From Microbacterium hydrocarbonoxydans (GTDB lineage Bacteria > Actinomycetota > Actinomycetes > Actinomycetales > Microbacteriaceae), in the NCBI RefSeq assembly GCF_900105205.1, contig NZ_FNSQ01000005.1, forward strand, positions 2,170,001 through 2,234,000: 64,000 nucleotides of DNA, in the 5' to 3' direction. Numbering within the stretch: the first letter of the stretch is position 1; each line of letters opens with the position of its first letter. The notes beneath the pieces are model-generated. The model saw only the letters and a list, made by a program, of their open reading frames with translations, was not told the DNA's origin and did no database searches. This document shows positions 1 through 8,779 of the stretch, piece by piece. Position numbers and translations under genes: made by a program.

Positions 1-403
1 CGAACCCCGCTCGCGCCGCCGCGAAGACGGACGGCAGAACGCCCGGAACCGGGCGCAACCGCCCATCGAGCCCGAGCTCTCCGATGTGCACGGTGCGCGT
101 GATCGACCGCGGCGCCAGGGATCCGCCCGCGGCCAGCGCGGCGACCGCGATGCTCAGATCGAATGCGGAGCCCTGCTTGGGAAGGCTGGCGGGCGAGAGG
201 TTGACCGTCAATCGCCGACGTGGGAGATCCAACCCGGTGTTCTTGCACGCGTTGTGCACGCGCTGCACGGCTTCTCCGAGCGATTTGTCCGGCAGTCCGA
301 TGATCTTGAAGTCCGGTGTCTGGTTGGACAGGTCGGCCTCGACCTCGACCAGGTGACCATCGACCCCGGTGAGCGCGACCGCCCAGGTGCGAGCCGTGCT
401 CAC
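1..403 (-). CDS. YifB/ComM-family Mg-chelatase-like AAA+ ATPase, N-terminal part (truncated by window edge)
   Basis: Reading the minus strand from a GTG at 403 gives about 134 residues beginning MSTARTWAVALTGVDGHLV, then the family signatures DFKIIGLPDKSLGEA, VNLSPA and GSAFDLSIAVAALAA. This is the N-terminal ChlI-like domain of YifB/ComM, an AAA+ helicase-like protein linked to natural transformation and branch migration in other bacteria. The ATPase core lies outside the window. The start codon overlaps the stop of yraN by four bases (GTGA), so the two genes are translationally coupled. Neighbouring yraN and rnhB match the usual yraN-comM(-dprA) order. Confidence 0.88.
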   Translation of the reverse strand, partial: MSTARTWAVALTGVDGHLVEVEADLSNQTPDFKIIGLPDKSLGEAVQRVHNACKNTGLDLPRRRLTVNLSPASLPKQGSAFDLSIAVAALAAGGSLAPRSITRTVHIGELGLDGRLRPVPGVLPSVFAAARAGF

Positions 404-762
404 GAGAGATCCTCGAGATGTTCGAGGTGACCGACCGCCGGATCCATCCCGACGATGCCGATGGGATCGATGCGGATCCGCAGCCCCTGCACACGATCGC
501 CATGATCGAGCACCCACGCATGGGCGAGCTGCCACAGCCGACGGCGCTTGCGCGCGTCCACTGCTTCGAGGGGATGCCCGTACGCCAGCGACCGCCTGGT
601 CTTCACCTCGACGACTGCAAGCCATTCGCCGCGGCGCGCGACGATGTCGAGTTCGCCCTGCGCGCACCGCCAGTTGCGGTCGAGCACCTCGTACCCCGCG
701 TCGCTCAGGTACCGCACCGCCCGGTCTTCACCGGCTCTGCCGAGATCGTCTTTCGCTGCCAT
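400..762 (-). CDS. YraN family protein (UPF0102), predicted endonuclease fold
   Basis: The 120-residue product starts at the ATG at 762 (MAAKDDLGRAGEDRAVRYL); a longer reading upstream has no family similarity. It carries the UPF0102 pattern: an N-terminal G-x-x-GE-x-x-A helix, then GELDIVA and VEVKTRR, which matches a PD-(D/E)XK-like nuclease core. The exact role is unknown; the gene is almost always next to comM or rnhB, suggesting DNA processing. It overlaps the yifB start by four bases. Confidence 0.88.
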   Translation of the reverse strand: MAAKDDLGRAGEDRAVRYLSDAGYEVLDRNWRCAQGELDIVARRGEWLAVVEVKTRRSLAYGHPLEAVDARKRRRLWQLAHAWVLDHGDRVQGLRIRIDPIGIVGMDPAVGHLEHLEDLS

Positions 763-863
763 GCGCACAGCTTCGCGTTGCGCGAGGCTGCGGCAGGCCA
801 GGGGCGCGGAATCGTCCGCAGAGAGTGCAGAGTCCGTCAGAGAGCCGAACGGTGCAGAACGGG

Positions 864-1190
864 TCACTCGCCGTCGAGCGAGAGCTCCTGCGGCAGTTCG
901 AACTCGCGACGCTGGAGTTCCTCGACGTTCACGTCCTTGAAGGTGAGCACGCGCACGGCCTTGACGAACCGGTCGGCGCGGTAGATGTCCCACACCCAGA
1001 CGTCTGTCATCGAGATCTCGAAGTAGAAGTCGTGCTCGGTGTCGCGGCGCACGACGTTGACCTCGTTCGCCAGGTAGAACCGGCGCTCGGTCTCGACGAC
1101 GTACTGGAACTGCAGGACGACATCGCGATACTCGCGGAACAACGCGAGCTCAAGCTCGCGGTCGTAATCGTCGAAGGCTTCCTCATCCAT
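864..1190 (-). CDS. DUF2469 domain protein
   Basis: The 108-residue acidic protein (MDEEAFDDYDRELELALFRE) is the actinobacterial DUF2469 family, nearly always placed between rnhB and yraN, as here. It has no signal peptide or transmembrane segment. An SD-like TGGAG lies shortly upstream of the ATG. The function is unknown; conservation and position suggest a housekeeping role. Confidence 0.88.
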   Translation of the reverse strand: MDEEAFDDYDRELELALFREYRDVVLQFQYVVETERRFYLANEVNVVRRDTEHDFYFEISMTDVWVWDIYRADRFVKAVRVLTFKDVNVEELQRREFELPQELSLDGE

Positions 1191-1237
1191 GATGACTCCA
1201 TCCTAGAGTCGGCCGTGGGCGGATGCCGCACGGAGCC

Positions 1238-1897
1238 TCAGAACAGTGTGGGGACATCCGCGATCGCCCACGAAGATCGATGATGTGGCGAGAGCCCGAG
1301 GCTGCGGATCGCGTCACGGTGCTCGAGGCTCGCATAGCCCTTGTTGCGGTTCCACTGGTAGTCGGGATGCCCCTCATGGAGGTCCCCCATGTACGCATCT
1401 CTGGCGACCTTCGCGATCACGGACGCCGCGGACACCGAGGCGCAGTCGCGGTCGGCCTTGATCACCGGTCGGACCCGCAACGGCGCGGGATGGACGGCCG
1501 AGACGTAATCGTGATTGCCGTCGAGCAGCACGAGGGCGCCGGCGGTCGAGACCCCCTGCTCGACGACGCTGAGCACGGCCCTGGACGCCGCGAGACCGAG
1601 AGCGCGCATGATGCCGACCTCATCGACCTCCGCCGCACTGACCCACCCCACGCCGGAGGCCTGTACCCAGGAAGCGGCTCGTGCGGCCACTTCGGGTCGA
1701 CGCCGCTCGGTGACGAGCTTGGAGTCCCTCAGTCCCTCCGGCACGCGGCGCCGTGCGCCTGCGGCATCCATCACCGCCGCACCGACGGCGACCGGACCCG
1801 CCAGTGCGCCCCGACCGACCTCGTCGAGGGAGATGATGAGGTCGCACTCGCCGAGGAGGCGCCGCTCCAGCGTCAGCTTGGGCGCGACGACGGTCAT
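1238..1897 (-). CDS. rnhB: Ribonuclease HII
   Basis: The 219-residue enzyme removes RNA, including single misincorporated ribonucleotides, from RNA/DNA hybrids. The acidic active site is visible: D25-E26 in SLDEVGRG, D126 in LLDG and D149 in KADRDCASVSAASVIAK. Length and motif order are normal for the family. Its ATG overlaps the lepB stop (ATGA), so it is read from the lepB transcript. Downstream are DUF2469 and yraN, the usual actinobacterial order. Confidence 0.97.
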   Translation of the reverse strand: MTVVAPKLTLERRLLGECDLIISLDEVGRGALAGPVAVGAAVMDAAGARRRVPEGLRDSKLVTERRRPEVAARAASWVQASGVGWVSAAEVDEVGIMRALGLAASRAVLSVVEQGVSTAGALVLLDGNHDYVSAVHPAPLRVRPVIKADRDCASVSAASVIAKVARDAYMGDLHEGHPDYQWNRNKGYASLEHRDAIRSLGLSPHHRSSWAIADVPTLF

Positions 1898-2628
1898 TTC
1901 GGATCCGGGACGCCGTTGAAGCTGTCGTGGTGGCCGTCGATGGTCCCCATCCGATCGAAGGGCCAGGTCGTGAGGAACGCCTTCCCGACGACGTTCTCCA
2001 GCGGCACGAAGCCTCCGCTGGGGAGGTCCTGGTGCGCTCGGGAGTCACGCGAGCGGTCCCGGTTATCGCCCATCAGCCACAGCGAGCCCTCCGGTACGAC
2101 CACGTCGAACGGATCGTTCGACGCTGCGGTGTCGCCCTCGGGCAGGTTGAGATAGTCGAGCTCATCGATCGGAGCATCGTTCACCGTGATCTGACCGAGT
2201 GCGTTGCAGCACACGACGTGGTCGCCGGGGAGTCCGATCACGCGCTTGACGAGGTGGTCCTGCGAGTCCGTCGCCGAGATCCCGACGACGGTGAGCACCC
2301 AGTCGACGGCCTGGATCAGGGGTGGCTGCGCCGGGGCCTGCGGCTGTGCATCGAGCCATCCGCCCGGATCCTTGAAGACGACGATGTCGCCGCGCTCGTA
2401 GCCGGTCCATCGGGGCGTCAGTTCGTCGACGAGGATGCGGTCGTCGACGAGGAGCGTGCGCTCCATGGACGCCGAGGGGATGTAGAACGACCGCACGATG
2501 AACGTCTTGACGATGAACGAGACGAGCGCCGCGATCACGATGATGACGAGGACGTCCCGCAGGAAGATGAAAAACCCTCGACGCCGCTTGGTCGGAGGCG
2601 TGGGCGCGGCGGCGGAGTCAGTCGTCAT
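1894..2628 (-). CDS. lepB: Signal peptidase I
   Basis: The ATG at 2628 has an AAGGA ribosome-binding site 7 nt upstream; an in-frame ATG further up has none. The 244-residue protein has one N-terminal membrane helix (about residues 21-45), the catalytic serine S54 in the SASM box, and the general-base lysine K128 in VKRVIGLPGD, followed by the GDNRDRSRDSR box. It cleaves Sec/Tat signal peptides on the outer face of the membrane. It sits between rplS and rnhB and overlaps rnhB by four bases. Confidence 0.96.
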   Translation of the reverse strand: MTTDSAAAPTPPTKRRRGFFIFLRDVLVIIVIAALVSFIVKTFIVRSFYIPSASMERTLLVDDRILVDELTPRWTGYERGDIVVFKDPGGWLDAQPQAPAQPPLIQAVDWVLTVVGISATDSQDHLVKRVIGLPGDHVVCCNALGQITVNDAPIDELDYLNLPEGDTAASNDPFDVVVPEGSLWLMGDNRDRSRDSRAHQDLPSGGFVPLENVVGKAFLTTWPFDRMGTIDGHHDSFNGVPDPK

Positions 2629-2698
2629 CAAGGTTCCTTCACAGTCTCGCACCGCTCGGAGACGGCACTAACAAGGGTCGCACACCCCGGGGAGAACA

Positions 2699-2731
2699 CA
2701 GCACCCCGGGACATCGTGTCCCGGGGTGCTG
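2699..2731 (-). terminator. Strong hairpin terminating rplS
   Basis: A perfect 15-bp stem (arms 2699-2713 and 2717-2731) with a 3-nt loop begins 16 nt after the rplS stop codon and ends about 70 nt before the lepB start. The downstream minus-strand sequence has only a short T-rich patch (GTTCTCC), so termination may be partial. It separates the ribosomal protein gene from lepB-rnhB. Confidence 0.75.
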
Positions 2732-2746
2732 TGGAGAACCTGCGCG

Positions 2747-3094
2747 TCAGTTGAAGCGCTTCTCCTTGATCTTCGCCTTCTTGCCGCGCAGCTGGCGGAG
2801 GTAGTAGAGCTTCGCGCGACGCACGTCGCCGCGGGTGACGACCTCGATGTGGTCGATCACCGGCGAGTGCACCGGGAAGGTGCGCTCGACGCCCACCTGG
2901 AAGCTGATCTTGCGAACGGTGAAGGTCTCGCGCACACCATCGCCCTGGCGGCCGATGACGACGCCCTTGAAGACCTGGATACGGGAGCGGCTGCCCTCGG
3001 TGATGTTGACGTGCACGTTGACCGTGTCACCGGGGTGGAAGACGGGAACGTCCGAGCGCAGGGATGCTGCGTCGACGGCGTCGAGGATCTGCAT
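2747..3094 (-). CDS. rplS: 50S ribosomal protein L19
   Basis: The 115-residue protein ([19 protein letters not shown] ... [11 protein letters not shown]) is full-length L19, located at the 30S-50S interface. I chose the ATG at 3094 over the in-frame ATG six codons upstream because it matches the family N-terminus and follows a purine-rich GAGAGAGA stretch. It is a single-gene unit with its own promoter and terminator, close to trmD/rimM/rpsP as usual. Confidence 0.97.
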   Translation of the reverse strand: MQILDAVDAASLRSDVPVFHPGDTVNVHVNITEGSRSRIQVFKGVVIGRQGDGVRETFTVRKISFQVGVERTFPVHSPVIDHIEVVTRGDVRRAKLYYLRQLRGKKAKIKEKRFN

Positions 3095-3227
3095 GATCGT
3101 CTCTCTCTGCACTCGCCTCAGGTCGGATGCATGATTTCAGGAAGGAACAAGATGGAGGTGTGTGCTGAACGGCGCCGAAGCGTCCGCGGGTTCCCCTGAG
3201 GCAGAACCGGTCACGGCACAAACACCC

Positions 3228-3256
3228 ATTCTGCCACGGATGATCCGCCGCGCCAA
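3228..3256 (-). promoter_or_regulatory. Predicted rplS promoter
   Basis: On the minus strand a -35 TTGGCG (3256-3251) is separated by 17 nt from a -10 CAGAAT (3233-3228). This puts the start of transcription about 125 nt upstream of the rplS ATG. The nine bases TGGCAGAAT are also found upstream of rpsP. No sequence for a leader regulator is obvious. Confidence 0.5.
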
Positions 3257-3276
3257 AACGGAGCGGTGCCTCGTGC

Positions 3277-3765
3277 TCAGTCGCGTGCGTCGCTCTCGCG
3301 GACGACGATCACCTCGTGCGCGCGGGTTGGCACCGACGGCTCGTCGACACCGGGGACCGTCGACCAGGAGATGGTCTCGCGCAGCCGCGCTCCACTGCCC
3401 TTCGCTTCGCTCCACAGCTGCCAGAGCTGGAGCCACACCAGGCCGATCCCGACGACGACAGCGGCGGCGAGCAGCCAGCCGAAAGCCCCGTCGAGGAAGA
3501 AGCCGACCGCGATGGTCAGGCCGTGCCAGAGCGCGAAACCGCCGACATCCCACCAGGAGACCGCGCGTTCGGCGCGCACCGAGGGGCGCGAACGGGTCAG
3601 CAGCGTGAGAAGCAGCTGCCCCACGAAGACCGAGGGGATGGCGATGAACAGCACCCAGAGGATGGCCCAGCCGCCCTGGAAGACGCCCCAGCCGATCAGC
3701 AGCCACAGTGGCAGCAGGAACGCAGCGGGGATCAACCACCGGAAGAAGGCCTGACGCAACCACAT
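3277..3765 (-). CDS. Membrane protein of unknown function
   Basis: The 162-residue product starts MWLRQAFFRWLIPAAFLL and has about four hydrophobic helices (roughly residues 8-30, 34-52, 72-92, 96-116) and a polar C-terminal tail. A -10-like TACGAT lies exactly 6 nt before the ATG, so it is probably read from a leaderless mRNA. I do not recognise a family; no transporter or enzyme motif is visible. Confidence 0.7.
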   Translation of the reverse strand: MWLRQAFFRWLIPAAFLLPLWLLIGWGVFQGGWAILWVLFIAIPSVFVGQLLLTLLTRSRPSVRAERAVSWWDVGGFALWHGLTIAVGFFLDGAFGWLLAAAVVVGIGLVWLQLWQLWSEAKGSGARLRETISWSTVPGVDEPSVPTRAHEVIVVRESDARD

Positions 3766-3899
3766 GTGACGATCGTACGACTCGGCGATGCGACAGGTCA
3801 GAGTGTTCGCTGTGAGCACTTCGCCGCTTGCGCCGATGCCGAGCGGACGCCGAGCCGCTGCGGCATCGGGGAGAATGGAGGGGACGAGAGGACACCCCG

Positions 3900-4682
3900 A
3901 TGATCGAACTGCGCACCCCTGCCGAGATCGACGAGATGCGCGCCGCCGGTCGCTTCGTGGCCGAGACGCTGGCGACCCTGCGAGATGAGACGAAGGTCGG
4001 CACGAATCTGCTGTCGATCGATCGCCGCGCGCACGACATGATCCGCAAGGCCGGTGCGGAGTCCTGCTACATCGACTACCACCCCTCCTTCGGAGCCAGT
4101 CCGTTCGGGAAGGTCATCTGCACCTCGATCAATGACGCGGTCCTGCACGGTCTCCCCCACGACTACACCCTGCGTGACGGCGATCTGGTATCGCTCGATT
4201 TCGCCGTCTCGGTCGACGGCTGGGTGGCCGACTCCGCAGTCTCTTTCGTCGTCGGCGCGCCGCGCGACGAGGACCTCCGGCTCATCGAGACGACCGAGCG
4301 CGCACTCGACGCCGCCATCGCCGCTGCGACCGTCGGCAACCGGATCGGTGACATCTCCGCCGCGATCGCCGCCGTCTCGCACGGCGAGGGGTATTCGATC
4401 AACACCGACTTCGGCGGGCACGGCGTCGGACGCATCATGCACGGCGACCCGCACGTGCCGAACGACGGCCGCGCCGGTCGCGGATTCCCCCTTCGGGAGG
4501 GCCTCGTCTTCGCCCTCGAACCCTGGCTGCTGCAGACGACCGACGAGCTCGTCACGGATCCGGACGGATGGACGCTGCGCAGCGTCGACGGTTCACGCGG
4601 CGCTCACTCCGAGCACACCGTGGCCGTCACGGCCGACGGACCGATCATCCTGACCGACCGTTCGTTCCTCGGCGTCCACTGA
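3900..4682 (+). CDS. map: Methionine aminopeptidase, type I
   Basis: The 260-residue enzyme removes the initiator methionine from new proteins. The metal ligands of the pita-bread fold are present: D in SLDFAV, D in WVADSAV, H in GHGVGRIMH, E in ALEPW and E in SEHTVAV. The start MIELRTPAEIDEMRAAG is the normal type I N-terminus without an SH3-binding extension. It is a lone plus-strand gene; a longer upstream reading is not supported. Confidence 0.95.
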   Translation: MIELRTPAEIDEMRAAGRFVAETLATLRDETKVGTNLLSIDRRAHDMIRKAGAESCYIDYHPSFGASPFGKVICTSINDAVLHGLPHDYTLRDGDLVSLDFAVSVDGWVADSAVSFVVGAPRDEDLRLIETTERALDAAIAAATVGNRIGDISAAIAAVSHGEGYSINTDFGGHGVGRIMHGDPHVPNDGRAGRGFPLREGLVFALEPWLLQTTDELVTDPDGWTLRSVDGSRGAHSEHTVAVTADGPIILTDRSFLGVH

Positions 4683-4709
4683 CGCAGAGCCATCGTCCCG
4701 CGGCGGCCG

Positions 4710-5156
4710 TCACCCCGACGGCGTCGCCCGTTCCCAAGAAGCGACGGGCCCTTCGAGGACGCGGAAGAGCGGATGCGGGTCCGGCACCGTCACGGTCGCC
4801 CAGAGCGCGAGCACATCGGGGTTGCGTACGGTCAGCTTCGCCCTGAGATGGCTCCATTCCGCGGCGAGCTGCCCGGTGGTCACCGACAGCATGGCTTCAT
4901 CACGCGCATCGCGCCTGTCGATGCGCTCCCGGTCGAAGCGGTAGCTGCGCACCTCGGCCTCGACGGCTATCGCGTGCAGGTACGACCCGACGGCCTCCAG
5001 AGGGTCAGGGGCCGATCGGAATCGTTGAAGCTGCGGATGGTTCATGTATCCCGTGGTGCGCCCGGCCAGCACCGCCTGCGCCAGCAGCGTCTCGCGCCAG
5101 CAGGCCACGAGCCCCTGACGGTCCAGGTAGCGCGGATGCAAGGACCAGATCCTCAT
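4710..5156 (-). CDS. Pyrimidine dimer DNA glycosylase/endonuclease V family protein
   Basis: The 148-residue protein begins MRIWSLHPRYLDRQGLVACWRE, the T4 endonuclease V-like N-terminus seen in the Pyr_excise family, and continues with LLAQAVL and YMNHPQLQRF. Such enzymes act on cyclobutane pyrimidine dimers, using the N-terminus as nucleophile. It overlaps the upstream methyltransferase stop by four bases, so they form a two-gene unit. Activity on UV damage is inferred from family only. Confidence 0.85.
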   Translation of the reverse strand: MRIWSLHPRYLDRQGLVACWRETLLAQAVLAGRTTGYMNHPQLQRFRSAPDPLEAVGSYLHAIAVEAEVRSYRFDRERIDRRDARDEAMLSVTTGQLAAEWSHLRAKLTVRNPDVLALWATVTVPDPHPLFRVLEGPVASWERATPSG

Positions 5157-5890
5157 GTGCGCCGGTAGACGAACACGTCGGTCACGATCGGCAGGTCGAA
5201 CGCCTCACGTCCCTGCGTCTCCGGGTCCGAGTCGAGCACGGCTTCGATCGCCGCGAGCATCGCGTTCCGCTCGTCGTGGCCTGCGACGAGGAACGTGCTC
5301 ACCGTCATCCAGCGCTTCAGGTAGTCGACTCGTCGGATCCTCTCGGTCCATCGCAGCTGGGTCGCGCCGACATGGTCGAAACCAGGGAGCTCGTCCGCAG
5401 CACTCGTCGTGGTGCCATCCGACTCCCCCACCGCCGGGTGAGCGATCCGATGCGCCGCCCTGTCCCATCTGCTGGTCGGATCGGAGTGGTTCCAGAGCAG
5501 GCCCAGCACACCTCCCGGCTTCAACACCCGCGCGATCTCTGCACAGGCCGCCGCCCGGTCGAACCAATGGAACGCCTGTGCCACCGAGACGACGTCCACT
5601 GCGGCGTCGGCGATCGGAATGCTCTCCGCGGTTCCGAGGAGAGTCTCGACCCGCGGCAGCTTCGTCCGGAGGATGCCGAGCATCGCCTCGGACGGCTCGA
5701 CGGCGATCACGTGCGCCGCGCGATCGGTCAGCAGCTCGGTGAACTTGCCCGTACCGGCGCCGAGGTCGAGGATCGCGTCGACGTTCCCCGGGGCGAGCAG
5801 CTCGGCCGCGGCCGGGGGAAACCCCGGTCTATAGCGGTCGTAGTCCGCGCCGATCTGTTCGAACGACTTCGCCAGCACCTCGTCCACCAT
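5153..5890 (-). CDS. Class I SAM-dependent methyltransferase
   Basis: The 245-residue protein has motif I LDLGAGTGKFT (about residues 41-51), the acidic residue of motif II in VIAVEPS, the post-II segment GTAESIPIADAAVDVV and AQAFHWFD, typical of the Methyltransf_11/UbiE-like group. The substrate is unknown. A TAGCGT -10 hexamer sits 6 nt before the ATG, indicating a leaderless transcript. It is translationally coupled to the downstream DNA glycosylase. Confidence 0.85.
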   Translation of the reverse strand: MVDEVLAKSFEQIGADYDRYRPGFPPAAAELLAPGNVDAILDLGAGTGKFTELLTDRAAHVIAVEPSEAMLGILRTKLPRVETLLGTAESIPIADAAVDVVSVAQAFHWFDRAAACAEIARVLKPGGVLGLLWNHSDPTSRWDRAAHRIAHPAVGESDGTTTSAADELPGFDHVGATQLRWTERIRRVDYLKRWMTVSTFLVAGHDERNAMLAAIEAVLDSDPETQGREAFDLPIVTDVFVYRRT

Positions 5891-5959
5891 GCTCAGACGC
5901 TATCAGCCGTACGAGGTTCCCCCGGGGCGGGTGCGGCTCCGCTGTGCCATCCTGGGGGC

Positions 5960-6553
5960 ATGATCCCGCAGGACCGTCACGTACCGGAGCGTCTGCTGCT
6001 GGTCCGACACGGCCAGACACAGTGGGAGAGAGAGCACCGCCTGCACGGTCAGTTGGATTCCGCCCTCACCGAGGACGGAATCAGGCAGGCGAACGTCATC
6101 GCGCGACGACTCCACGGTCGCGGAATCATGACAGTCTGCTCGAGCCCGCTCGGACGCGCGATGAGCACGGCCCGCATCATCGCCGACCTGCTCGGTGCGG
6201 AGCTCATCGAGGTGCCGGAACTCGCCGACGTCCATCACGGCGACCTCGCAGGGCTGACGTGGGACGAGGTCGACCAGCGGTTCCCCGCCGCTCGGGAAGA
6301 GAGGGCGGCCAATCGGTACGGGTGGGCGTTCCCTGGGGGCGAGAGCTACGCTCAGGCCAGGGCCCGTGCACGCCGAGCCCTCTCAGCCTGCGGGTGGGCC
6401 GCCACAGGGACACCGGTGATCGTGACGCACGAGATGATCGGCCGGATGGTCCGCGCGGAACTCAGAGGGCTTGACATCGGGTCCGCGCTCGGCCTGCGCC
6501 ATCCCCACGACGTCGTGTTCGACATCGACCACGGGGTGGAGACGATCCTCTAG
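5960..6553 (+). CDS. Histidine phosphatase superfamily protein
   Basis: The 197-residue protein has the RHG signature (R16-H17-G18 in [12 protein letters not shown]), the acid [15 protein letters not shown] and the second histidine H157 in VIVTHE, as in phosphoglycerate mutase-like phosphatases. The real substrate cannot be read from sequence. CATCCT lies 6 nt upstream of the ATG, consistent with a leaderless start. Its stop codon overlaps the trmD stop on the other strand. Confidence 0.88.
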   Translation: MIPQDRHVPERLLLVRHGQTQWEREHRLHGQLDSALTEDGIRQANVIARRLHGRGIMTVCSSPLGRAMSTARIIADLLGAELIEVPELADVHHGDLAGLTWDEVDQRFPAAREERAANRYGWAFPGGESYAQARARARRALSACGWAATGTPVIVTHEMIGRMVRAELRGLDIGSALGLRHPHDVVFDIDHGVETIL

Positions 6554-7278
6554 GAGTCGTCGCCCGGCAGCAGATCGGGGCGACGAGTACGAGTGCGCTC
6601 GATCTGCTGGTCGCGACGCCACGCGGCGATCGCCGCGTGATTGCCGCTCAGCAGCACCTCGGGCACCGGACGTTCGCGCCACGTCGAGGGCTTCGTGTAC
6701 GACGGGTACTCCAGCAGCCCGTCTTCGTGAGACTCCTCGACGAGGCTCTCGGGATTGCCGACCACACCGGGGATCAGCCGACCGATGGCCTCGATCATCG
6801 CCATCGTCGCGACTTCTCCCCCGTTGAGGACGTAGTCGCCGAGGCTGATCAGGCGCACCTCGCCGAGGGCAGCGGCGTACTCGAACACGCGCTCGTCGAT
6901 GCCCTCATACCGGCCGCATCCGAAGATCAGGTGTTCGCGGGAGCTGAGATCCCGCGCCGTGGCCTGCGTGAAGACCTCACCGGCAGGCGAGGGGAAGATG
7001 ATCGTGGGTCTGTTCTGCTCGGCGTCGCCCGCGTGCGCAGCGTCGTCAGGCCGCGCGGCGAGCTCGTCGAGCGCGAGCGCCCACGGCTCCGGCTTCATCA
7101 CCATCCCGGCACCACCCCCGTACGGGGTGTCGTCTACCGTGCGGTGACGATCCGACGTCCAGTCCCGCAGATCCCGCACGGTCAGATCGAGGATGCCGGC
7201 GCTGCGCGCCTTACCGAGCAGGGAGAGCGTCAGCCCGTCGAAGTACGACGGGAAGATCGAGAGGACGTCGATGCGCAC
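6550..7278 (-). CDS. trmD: tRNA (guanine-N1)-methyltransferase
   Basis: The 242-residue SPOUT enzyme makes m1G37 in tRNA. Visible motifs are [26 protein letters not shown], the trefoil-knot segment [16 protein letters not shown], and [13 protein letters not shown]. The start is GTG at 7278; a TACGGT hexamer lies 6 nt upstream, so a leaderless mRNA may exist besides readthrough from rimM, whose stop is 19 nt away. It is last in rpsP-KH-rimM-trmD. Confidence 0.97.
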   Translation of the reverse strand: MRIDVLSIFPSYFDGLTLSLLGKARSAGILDLTVRDLRDWTSDRHRTVDDTPYGGGAGMVMKPEPWALALDELAARPDDAAHAGDAEQNRPTIIFPSPAGEVFTQATARDLSSREHLIFGCGRYEGIDERVFEYAAALGEVRLISLGDYVLNGGEVATMAMIEAIGRLIPGVVGNPESLVEESHEDGLLEYPSYTKPSTWRERPVPEVLLSGNHAAIAAWRRDQQIERTRTRRPDLLPGDDS

Positions 7279-7297
7279 GGAGGAACCGTACCAGCGG

Positions 7298-7900
7298 TCA
7301 CTCGGAGGCGTCGGAGTCCGAGGACTCCCCCGCGTCCGGGGTGTCAGACGCCTCAGGGAGCTCCTCGAAGAGTCCGGGAGGCGGCGTCACGATGACGCGT
7401 CCCGCGCTCACGTCCACAGTCGGAACGATCGCCTTGACGAAGGGCACCAGGACCTCGTTCTCTCCGGCGCGGACGATGAGCAGATCCTGGGCGGGGAAAT
7501 GATCGACACGCACGACCTTGCCGATCACCTGGTCGTCACGTACGACGTCGAGGCCGACGAGCTGGTGGTCGAACCACGCATCGTCCTCGACCTCGTCGAC
7601 GTCCTGGTCGATCCACAGGATCGCGCGGACGAGGGTCTCAGCGGCATCCCGGTCGTCCACGTCCTGGAGGAACACGACAGGATTGCCGTTCATCACGCGG
7701 TACTCGCGCACGACCACCGTCTTGCCATGCCACGGAGATGCCTCAGGCACCTGCAACGTGAACTCGGCACCCGTCGTGAAACGACGCTCCGGGTTGTCGG
7801 TGTAGAGCTCCAGCTTGAGAGCGCCCTTGAGGCCATGGGCCTTGACGAGGCGCCCCACCCGCAGCTGGTTCTTGCCCTGGTTGCGGTCTTTCGGCACCAC
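7298..7900 (-). CDS. rimM: Ribosome maturation factor RimM
   Basis: The protein assists 30S 3'-domain assembly. Family features are [19 protein letters not shown] near the N-terminus, the PRC-barrel LVGLDVV and the C-terminal [20 protein letters not shown] region, followed by an acidic tail of about 30 residues ([16 protein letters not shown]). I chose GTG at 7900, one base after the KH-gene stop; a second GTG follows directly and an upstream ATG would overlap the KH gene by 38 bp. About 200 residues. Confidence 0.93.
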   Translation of the reverse strand: MVPKDRNQGKNQLRVGRLVKAHGLKGALKLELYTDNPERRFTTGAEFTLQVPEASPWHGKTVVVREYRVMNGNPVVFLQDVDDRDAAETLVRAILWIDQDVDEVEDDAWFDHQLVGLDVVRDDQVIGKVVRVDHFPAQDLLIVRAGENEVLVPFVKAIVPTVDVSAGRVIVTPPPGLFEELPEASDTPDAGESSDSDASE

Positions 7901-7901
7901 G

Positions 7902-8132
7902 TCAGTCGTCCGCGACGTCGACGCGGACGCGACGCCCATCAGCCAGTGCGGCGATGAGCGTGCGCAGTGCCTTGGCCGTGCGGCCGCCGCGCCCGATCAC
8001 GCGTCCACGGTCGTCGGGGTGCACACGCACCTCGAGGAGGTCGCCTCGCGGCGTGGTGGAGGCGTTGATACGCACATCGTCCGGGTGATCCACGATCCCC
8101 TTGACGATGTGTTCGAGCGCGGCGGCGAGCAC
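7902..8132 (-). CDS. KH-domain RNA-binding protein (KhpA/YlqC type)
   Basis: The 76-residue protein is a single type II KH domain with the nucleic-acid binding loop GRGG in VIGRGGRTAKALRTLI. It begins at GTG six bases after the rpsP stop. KhpA-type proteins bind RNA and, in Gram-positives, work with KhpB in cell-wall and division control; that role is inferred from family. Confidence 0.92.
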   Translation of the reverse strand: MLAAALEHIVKGIVDHPDDVRINASTTPRGDLLEVRVHPDDRGRVIGRGGRTAKALRTLIAALADGRRVRVDVADD

Positions 8133-8138
8133 GACGGA

Positions 8139-8570
8139 TTACTCTGCGTCGGCGGCGGGAGCCTCAGCGGCCTCCGCGTCGGCAGCGGCGGGAGCCTCCG
8201 CAGCGGGAGCCTCCTTCTTCTCCGCCTTCGGCTTCACGACGGACTTCTTGGACGCGTCGATCTCGAACGGAACCTTGGGCTCCTTGACCTTGAGCGTGGA
8301 CTTGGCGTCCTTGTCGCCCTTGAACTTGCCCCAGTCACCCGTGATCTTGAGGAGGGCGGCGACCTGCTCGGTCGGCTGCGCGCCGACGGAGAGCCAGTAC
8401 TGCGCACGCTCGGAGTCGATCTCGATGAACGAGGGCTCCTCGGTGGGGTGGTACTTGCCGATCTCCTCGATCACGCGACCATCGCGCTTGGTCTTCGAGT
8501 CGGCGACGACGATGCGGTAGAACGGCGCACGGATCTTGCCCATGCGCTTGAGACGAATCTTGACAGCCAC
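8139..8570 (-). CDS. rpsP: 30S ribosomal protein S16 with Ala/Glu-rich C-terminal extension
   Basis: The start is GTG at 8570, preceded by AGGAGA, and gives [20 protein letters not shown], the S16 N-terminus. The family core is about 80 residues; here it is followed by a 60-residue Lys-rich then Ala/Glu/Pro-rich low-complexity tail typical of Actinobacteria. First gene of the rpsP-KH-rimM-trmD operon. Confidence 0.96.
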   Translation of the reverse strand: MAVKIRLKRMGKIRAPFYRIVVADSKTKRDGRVIEEIGKYHPTEEPSFIEIDSERAQYWLSVGAQPTEQVAALLKITGDWGKFKGDKDAKSTLKVKEPKVPFEIDASKKSVVKPKAEKKEAPAAEAPAAADAEAAEAPAADAE

Positions 8571-8695
8571 GATTCTCCTGAATTGTGTGGAAGGAAACGA
8601 ACCGGTCGCCTGGAGAGTGGGGTGCACACCCGGCGGAAGCTCAAATAGGGAGGACGAGTGCTGGATAGAGGGTCGAGCACGTCGTCCGACCTTCT

Positions 8696-8704
8696 ATTCT
8701 GCCA
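8696..8704 (-). promoter_or_regulatory. Candidate rpsP promoter -10 region
   Basis: The minus strand reads TGGCAGAAT here, identical to the nine bases covering the rplS -10 element; the -10 hexamer would be CAGAAT, about 125 nt upstream of the rpsP start. A good -35 is not obvious (TTCGCG at 8725-8720 is the nearest). Shared sequence suggests common control of the two ribosomal protein units. Confidence 0.4.
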
Positions 8705-8779
8705 GATCCGCCCGCCAGTCGCGAAACGCGGCGACTCGGGGGTTGCCGTGTCGCGGACACCGCGTGTCAGACTGTGCTC

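Noticed and set aside
8571..8773. Possible small RNA or gene in the rpsP-ybdK gap
   Set aside because: Only the rpsP leader/promoter and the start region of the ligase gene are visible; no frame or structure stands out.
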